Part shown: in pieces, positions 6,757 through 11,084 of the stretch
Layout of the letters: every line of letters starts with the position of its first letter
Position numbering within the stretch: position 1 is the stretch's first letter
NCBI GenBank assembly: GCA_035776675.1
Contig: DASTWO010000134.1
Location: 1 to 11,084 of the forward strand
From: DASSOY01 sp035776675
GTDB taxonomy: Bacteria; Bacillota; Bacilli; Bacillales; DASSOY01
DNA: 11,084 bases
Direction: 5' to 3'
The notes under the pieces: generated by a model
What the model saw: only the letters and a program-made list of their open reading frames with translations
What the model was told of the DNA's origin: nothing
The model's database searches: none
Made by a program: the position numbers and the translations under genes

Positions 6757-7455
6757 ATGAACAGAACACTTGCCATCAGCGATATTCACGGAGAACTAGA
6801 GAAATTCGAACGGCTTTTGGAGAAGATTTCTTACGATCCGAGTGAGGATCAACTGATTTTGCTTGGGGATTATATTGATCGCGGGCCGCAATCGATGGCC
6901 GTCGTCGATAAAGTGATGAAGCTTGAGGCAGAAGGCGCAATTGCCCTGAAAGGCAATCACGACGATATGATGGAAAAGGCCTTTGAAGATGAAAGCCAAA
7001 TCAAGAGGTGGCTCAGGAACGGCGGGATGCAAACATTGGAAAGCTACGATTACACAGTCCCGGATGCTGAAACGGAAGATTTGGACAGTCTTATCACAAA
7101 AATGACGCCGCTTACAGAAACCGAGGAGGTCGAAAGACACCTCTCTTTCTTTCGCAATCTGGACCATTACCACGAAACGGAAGACTACATCTTTGTGCAC
7201 GGCGGTGTTCATCCGACTATGCCCCTTCCCTCAACTGATCCCAACGTTCTTATGTGGATCCGCGAAGAATTTCACTATGACTATAACGGCAAGAAAAAGG
7301 TCATTTTCGGTCATACGCCAACCAATACCTTTCAGGATGGCTTTGAAGTGTATTTTGGCGACAACAACATTATCGGAATTGATGGCGGCTGTGTTTTCGG
7401 AGGACAATTGAACGCATTGGAACTGCCAAGCGGCAAGGTTTATTTTGTGGAATAA
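6757..7455 (+). CDS. Metallophosphatase of the PPP (Ser/Thr phosphatase / ApaH-PrpE) type
   Basis: 232 residues with the complete PPP signature: SDIHGE (Asp9, His11), GDYIDRGP (Asp38, Asp41), KGNHDD (Asn67, His68), FVHGGVHP (His148) and FGHTPT (His186), which ligate a two-metal centre. Bacterial members dephosphorylate Ser/Thr-phosphoproteins or cleave diadenosine polyphosphates; motifs alone do not decide between these. The ATG at 6757 follows GGTGATGATGAG. No clear promoter is seen in the 40 bases after the ampS terminator, so transcription may rely on a weak promoter or read-through. kynA starts 21 bases downstream, so the two genes are probably one operon, although no functional link between them is known to me. 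Confidence 0.9.
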   Translation: MNRTLAISDIHGELEKFERLLEKISYDPSEDQLILLGDYIDRGPQSMAVVDKVMKLEAEGAIALKGNHDDMMEKAFEDESQIKRWLRNGGMQTLESYDYTVPDAETEDLDSLITKMTPLTETEEVERHLSFFRNLDHYHETEDYIFVHGGVHPTMPLPSTDPNVLMWIREEFHYDYNGKKKVIFGHTPTNTFQDGFEVYFGDNNIIGIDGGCVFGGQLNALELPSGKVYFVE

Positions 7456-7476
7456 CCTGAGAAAGGATGACACCAA

Positions 7477-8307
7477 ATGTCGGATAACAACCGCGAACAA
7501 GGCATCTATACGGACTTTCGCGAGCGCATGACTTACGGCGAATATCTGCAACTGGATCGGCTTCTATCCAGCCAAACCCGATTATCCGGGCACCATGATG
7601 AAATGCTGTTTATCATCATCCACCAGGTTAGTGAACTGTGGATGAAACTGATCCTTCACGAGCTTCGCGAGGCCATTCATTCTATTGACGGAGGAGAACT
7701 CTCCACCGCCTTTAAGAAATTGGCCCGCGTCTCCAACATACAAGAACAAGTCATCAAATCCTGGGACGTCCTGTCCACCTTGACACCTTCGGAATACATG
7801 GAGTTTCGTGATCATCTCGGACAGGCATCCGGCTTTCAATCCTATCAATACCGAATGATCGAATTCGCTCTCAGCTATAAGACCAAACACGTCCTGAATA
7901 TTTATAAAAAAGACCCTGAGTTACATGAGCGTCTGACTGAAGCCTTGCATGAGCCCGGTCTATACGATGTATCCATAAAGGCATTGGCCAGAGCCGGGTT
8001 TGAAATCAATTCAGACGTTCTGGAAAGAGACTACACAGAGCCCTATCAGGCTGATGCAAGCGTAGAGGCCGCCTGGCTTGGGGTCTATAGAAACGTCGAA
8101 AAACATTGGGATCTTTACGAACTGGCTGAGAAACTGGTCGACATCGAAGATTGGTTTCAACAATGGCGCTTCCGCCATATGAAAACCGTCGAGCGCATTA
8201 TCGGCCATAAGCCCGGAACCGGCGGTTCTTCCGGTGTAGGCTACCTAAAGCAAGTGCTCGACCACAGATTCTTCCCGGAACTTTGGGACATCCGAACCCA
8301 ATTGTAA
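7477..8307 (+). CDS. kynA: Tryptophan 2,3-dioxygenase
   Basis: Haem enzyme that opens the indole ring of L-tryptophan to give N-formylkynurenine, the first step of the kynurenine pathway. 276 residues, normal for bacterial TDO. By alignment to the Xanthomonas enzyme, the active-site His49 (IIHQVSELWMKL), Arg111 (FRDHLGQASGFQS), haem-ligand His234 (RFRHMKTVERIIG) and Thr248 in the GTGGSSG loop are all present. AAAGGATGA precedes the ATG. It follows the metallophosphatase gene closely and ends at a terminator. No kynB or kynU is in the window, so later steps must be encoded elsewhere if the pathway is complete. Confidence 0.97.
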   Translation: MSDNNREQGIYTDFRERMTYGEYLQLDRLLSSQTRLSGHHDEMLFIIIHQVSELWMKLILHELREAIHSIDGGELSTAFKKLARVSNIQEQVIKSWDVLSTLTPSEYMEFRDHLGQASGFQSYQYRMIEFALSYKTKHVLNIYKKDPELHERLTEALHEPGLYDVSIKALARAGFEINSDVLERDYTEPYQADASVEAAWLGVYRNVEKHWDLYELAEKLVDIEDWFQQWRFRHMKTVERIIGHKPGTGGSSGVGYLKQVLDHRFFPELWDIRTQL

Positions 8308-8308
8308 G

Positions 8309-8340
8309 AGGGCGGCTCATGCTTGGCCGCCCTTCATTTT
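8309..8340 (+). terminator. Intrinsic terminator after kynA
   Basis: Perfect 8-bp stem (AGGGCGGC/GCCGCCCT) with a 9-base loop followed by TCATTTTT, directly after the kynA stop codon. The M1 peptidase gene converges from the right. On the minus strand the same hairpin is followed by CTTACAATT, so it would be a weaker terminator there. Confidence 0.85.
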
Positions 8341-8342
8341 TG

Positions 8343-9836
8343 TTATTTTTTCGAGTTTGTCTGTTGCGGATCGTTCACGTAAATCCTGTATTTCTTAAAG
8401 AAATCGGTCAAGTCCTTGTCTGACGCCTTTTCCATTATACGAACGAAATCAGCAGTCGTCGCAATCTTAAATTTCATGTCCTGATAGTATTGTTGCAATC
8501 CTGTGTAAAAGGCCTTATCTCCCATAAGTTGCCGGAGTTCATTGACTACGGCTGGTCCGTAAGTGTAAAACATATAATTATAGGCATCAATTCCTCCGTT
8601 ATCCGCATGTTTCGTGAAGGTCGACACGGGTGAAGACAGATGGTAATAAGAAGCTTTAGGGATTCGGGCTTCCAAACGATCCAGTGTGCCGACATATAAG
8701 GAGGAGATATAAGAGGTCAGAGATTCGTCCAACCATGTGGCATCGTACTCGTTATTGCCGACGGCTCCATAGAACCACTGATGCCCGATTTCGTGGGCTG
8801 TCGAAAGCTTCATGAACTCCCGTCCGAAAGGTTCATATAGACTAATCATAACCATCTGCGGGTACTCCATGCCGCCGAACCAATCTGCCTCCATTCCGGC
8901 TATATCAAGTTCCTTCCACGGGTAGGCCCCGATTTTTTCACTGAAAAGACGTACAGATTCTTTCCCTGTTGTCATTAACATCGAGGCATATTTCTTCTGA
9001 TCATCAGTGTAATAGAGGTGGATTTCCACGTCATTCACATGGGCCGTTTTCACATGATATTGTGAATTCATCTGCATGGCAAAATCCCTTACGTTCCGAG
9101 CCTTATAATGATGCGTTGCTTTCCCGTTCTTCACTTCCGCCTTCCCTGCTTCCTGTCCGGTCGCGGCAATAACTTCTTCGGAATCTGCCGTTAAGGTTAC
9201 ATCAAAATCCGCGTTCAAAGAATAGAAGGACTCTCCGTGCTCGAAGTATGGATCAAGATTCCAGCCTTCGTTATCATAGACAGCCAAAATCGGAAACCAG
9301 TTCCCTAAAGAAACCGTTGTGCCATACCAACCAAAGCGATCTTCCATCTTCGGAATTTTCACCGCGAAAGTCATTTTGACAGAAGCTGAATCCCCTTCGG
9401 CAAGGGATAACCCCGAGAGATCAAGTTTGGTTTGATCGACTTGATAAGTTGCCTTTTCTCCGTTGACTTTCACATTTTCAACGGTGATGCCGCCGTCTTT
9501 AAACCGTTCAGCGTTCGGCCACAAATTGAAATAGACATGCTGGAGTGTTTTGTTGAGATTGTTGGAGAATTGAACCTCCATCGTTCCGGAAATGGTATGG
9601 TTTTCACCGTTATAGTTGAGATCCATTTGATACTTTGGGTCGGCGGGTCCATAAATGATCTGTTTCTTTGGCTGCCCTGTATCCGAAGCTTCTTCCTCGG
9701 CCTTATCTTCATTTTGTTGTACTTTGGAATCATCGTTGCCCGGATTTCCATTTTCGGATGGCGACTGAGTCCCCCCGCATCCGGCGCTAATCATTAACAA
9801 AACCGCTATGACTAAAGCAAACCCTCGCACATTCAT
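8343..9836 (-). CDS. M1-family zinc metallopeptidase, surface lipoprotein
   Basis: 497-residue predicted lipoprotein with an aminopeptidase-like M1 core. A signal peptide (about 1-19) ends in ISAGC, with Cys20 the probable lipidated residue (Ser at -3 is atypical). An acidic, low-complexity linker to about 60 follows. The beta-rich N-domain leads to GGMEYP (321-326), the M1 counterpart of GAMEN, then HEIGH (348-352) and the third zinc ligand Glu371 after 18 residues. A C-terminal Tyr in YTYGP (about 426) is a likely catalytic partner. The ATG at 9836 has GGGGGA seven bases upstream; a TTG at 9875 would place a charged stretch before the signal peptide. Probably digests peptides at the outer membrane face. 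Convergent with kynA. Confidence 0.92.
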   Translation of the reverse strand: MNVRGFALVIAVLLMISAGCGGTQSPSENGNPGNDDSKVQQNEDKAEEEASDTGQPKKQIIYGPADPKYQMDLNYNGENHTISGTMEVQFSNNLNKTLQHVYFNLWPNAERFKDGGITVENVKVNGEKATYQVDQTKLDLSGLSLAEGDSASVKMTFAVKIPKMEDRFGWYGTTVSLGNWFPILAVYDNEGWNLDPYFEHGESFYSLNADFDVTLTADSEEVIAATGQEAGKAEVKNGKATHHYKARNVRDFAMQMNSQYHVKTAHVNDVEIHLYYTDDQKKYASMLMTTGKESVRLFSEKIGAYPWKELDIAGMEADWFGGMEYPQMVMISLYEPFGREFMKLSTAHEIGHQWFYGAVGNNEYDATWLDESLTSYISSLYVGTLDRLEARIPKASYYHLSSPVSTFTKHADNGGIDAYNYMFYTYGPAVVNELRQLMGDKAFYTGLQQYYQDMKFKIATTADFVRIMEKASDKDLTDFFKKYRIYVNDPQQTNSKK

Positions 9837-10020
9837 TGAAATTCCCCCATTCTTCTCTTGTCTTTCCTTGTCCAATTGACGCCTTTTTACTCATCAGCTG
9901 TATTTTCGCAAAAGTTAATCCTATCTTATCATGTTAGCCAATTTCCCATCTTTTTGAAACCTTTGGCCATCACAATCGTATGAAACAGGGAGACCATCAT
10001 AAATTGAAAGGGCTGAGGAA

Positions 10021-10635
10021 ATGTTCGGGAAAGTAGCTTCGGACGTACTGGGACTAAGTGATATTGGGGCAGTGATCAAACCTGAGGATTATGACAAAGT
10101 AGAATCTGACGATTATGTCATGCATGAGGACGGCGAGAAAATCTATTTCCTTATCAAGTCGAAAGCCGACGAGTATTGCTTCACCAACATGGCTTTGATC
10201 CACGTTGACGGGGAAAGCGCGGCCAGCAAGAAACGCACGCTCCGACGCTATACTTACCGTCTTAATAAAATTTCGGACGTGATGTTTGAGACAGCCGGAA
10301 CGATCGATAAAGATGTGGAAATCAAATTCATCATGGGCGACCATCCGTTTTCGATTGATGTTCACAAAAGCCATCTTGATGAATTGAAAGATTTATACAA
10401 AGCATTGCTGATGATCGCTGAAATAGCCCATCATAACGATACTTTATTGAGTTATTCCCGCCAAAGTCTTGAAATGGCTTCAACGACCTTAAGCCGCAGC
10501 GAGAATAAGGAGAAAAGCCTTCATGAGGAGTTCGAAGAGATTAATCGGACCGCGTTCTCCTGGCTTGAGGAATCCAAGGAAAAATTCAATGTAAAAGATT
10601 TCGGCCACGTGTTTGAACGTTATATCAACAACTGA
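10021..10635 (+). CDS. yvbH: PH-domain protein, YvbH-like
   Basis: 204 residues, the same length as I recall for B. subtilis YvbH. The N-terminal part (about 1-130) reads as a bacterial pleckstrin-homology domain; the C-terminal helical part (about 140-204, FEEINRTAFSWLEESKEKFN) fits the YvbH oligomerisation extension. It has no signal peptide or membrane segment, so it is cytosolic. The biological role is unknown; related proteins form rings in structures. AAAGGG precedes the ATG by eight bases. It is divergent from the M1 peptidase gene across 184 bases and converges with ohr. No neighbour explains its function. Confidence 0.85.
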   Translation: MFGKVASDVLGLSDIGAVIKPEDYDKVESDDYVMHEDGEKIYFLIKSKADEYCFTNMALIHVDGESAASKKRTLRRYTYRLNKISDVMFETAGTIDKDVEIKFIMGDHPFSIDVHKSHLDELKDLYKALLMIAEIAHHNDTLLSYSRQSLEMASTTLSRSENKEKSLHEEFEEINRTAFSWLEESKEKFNVKDFGHVFERYINN

Positions 10636-10651
10636 CGGGACTGCATTAATA

Positions 10652-10690
10652 AACCCCTCCCTGGCCGCTTAAGAGCGTCAAGGAGGGGTT
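10652..10690. terminator. Bidirectional terminator between yvbH and ohr
   Basis: Perfect 9-bp arms (AACCCCTCC and GGAGGGGTT) around a 21-base interior that can pair CGCT with AGCG. It lies between convergent genes. T-runs on both sides are short (TTAAAA; TTTATTAAT on the minus strand), so it is presumably used from both directions. Confidence 0.7.
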
Positions 10691-10709
10691 AAAATCCCAA
10701 ATCATTTAA

Positions 10710-11084
10710 TTAAACAGCTTTCGGTTTCAATTCTACTTCGATATTGCCGCGAGTTGCTTTCGAATAAGGGCAAACTTGATGGGCTTCCTCAGCCAGTTCC
10801 TCTGTTTCTTCCTGGCTCACACCCTTCACTTCAATATTTAGTGTAGCGGCAATTTTGAACCCTCCGTCTTCCGGATCCTTTAGAAAACTGACATCAGCCG
10901 TAGTGGCTGAATCTATTTCCTTCTTCTTTTTCGAGGCTACCAGATTCAAAGCTCCGTCATAACAAGCTGAATAAGTTGCCGCAAATAATTGCTCTGGGTT
11001 GGATCCTTTTTTATCAGAATTCTCAGTGGGCATCACAAGATCTAAATCAATCAAACCGTCATTCGACTTCACATGGCCGTCACG
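10710..11084 (-). CDS. ohr: Organic hydroperoxide resistance protein (Ohr/OsmC family), N-terminus cut by window
   Basis: Thiol peroxidase that reduces organic hydroperoxides. 124 residues lie in the window and the frame stays open to the last base (Arg-Asp-Gly-His-Val-Lys before NDG), so about 15 more N-terminal residues lie beyond the edge; the GTG at 11072 is not a real start. The two catalytic cysteines are visible: ACYDGAL and VCPYSKATRGN, 64 residues apart as in known Ohr (Cys60/Cys124 in Pseudomonas). The second motif separates Ohr from OsmC proper. Regulation would usually be by OhrR, which is not visible here. Convergent with yvbH. Confidence 0.95.
   Translation of the reverse strand, partial: RDGHVKSNDGLIDLDLVMPTENSDKKGSNPEQLFAATYSACYDGALNLVASKKKKEIDSATTADVSFLKDPEDGGFKIAATLNIEVKGVSQEETEELAEEAHQVCPYSKATRGNIEVELKPKAV

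Noticed and set aside
9432..9797. 121-codon open frame on the plus strand
   Set aside because: It runs antisense to the M1 lipoprotein N-terminal region, where base composition keeps the frame open; no family resemblance.
9837..9875. TTG start adding 13 residues to the M1 peptidase
   Set aside because: It would put a charged stretch before the lipoprotein signal; a good ribosome binding site precedes the ATG at 9836.
9837..10020. Promoters for the M1 peptidase and yvbH in their shared upstream region
   Set aside because: Only weak candidates were found (for example TTTCAA-17-TAACAT on the minus strand and TTGAAA-19-TATGAA on the plus strand), too poor to report as features.
11070..11084. 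Ohr gene read as a truncated pseudogene starting at GTG 11072
   Set aside because: The frame continues unbroken to the window edge with Ohr-like sequence, so it is cut by the window, not broken.

Overview
This window looks like ordinary chromosome from a Bacillaceae-type Firmicute of intermediate GC. The support is close resemblance to Bacillus proteins (YfiR/YfiS, YtiB, YvbH, AmpS, PurU, Ohr), strong AGGAGG-like ribosome binding sites, canonical sigma-A promoters, and hairpin-plus-T-run terminators. I see no insertion sequences, phage genes, tRNA, rRNA or CRISPR array. The exact genus cannot be read from the sequence.

Left part (1-2100, minus strand): purU (10-formyl-THF deformylase) follows a beta-carbonic anhydrase; the two are separated by a terminator and a fresh promoter. 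Next comes a three-gene unit transcribed leftwards from about 3990: an MFS efflux-type transporter (yfiS-like), its TetR regulator (yfiR-like, start overlapping the transporter's end) and a small VOC/glyoxalase-fold protein. Its promoter is TTGAAA-17-TATAAT, and the -10 hexamer is exactly the 6-base centre of a perfect 9+9 bp inverted repeat. This is very probably the TetR operator and suggests autoregulated drug or toxin efflux.

Middle (4090-6700): a small DUF4870 membrane protein and a stand-alone UMP-kinase-family gene (minus), divergent from an M29 aminopeptidase (plus). The UMP kinase homologue is not in the usual rpsB-tsf-pyrH-frr setting. Two residues that contact UMP in E. coli PyrH are changed, and the gene is preceded by a leader of about 140 nt that ends in a strong intrinsic terminator just before the ribosome binding site. 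That layout is typical of attenuation or a riboswitch. The leader also carries a near match to the PyrR RNA-binding consensus. This is the most interesting region of the window.

Right part (6750-11084): a PPP-type metallophosphatase followed 21 bases later by tryptophan 2,3-dioxygenase (kynA), then, convergent, a surface lipoprotein M1 metallopeptidase. Divergent from that is a YvbH-like PH-domain protein, and convergent at the edge is an Ohr peroxidase cut off by the window end. Apart from the regulated efflux operon and the attenuated UMP-kinase paralogue, these are independent housekeeping or accessory metabolic genes.
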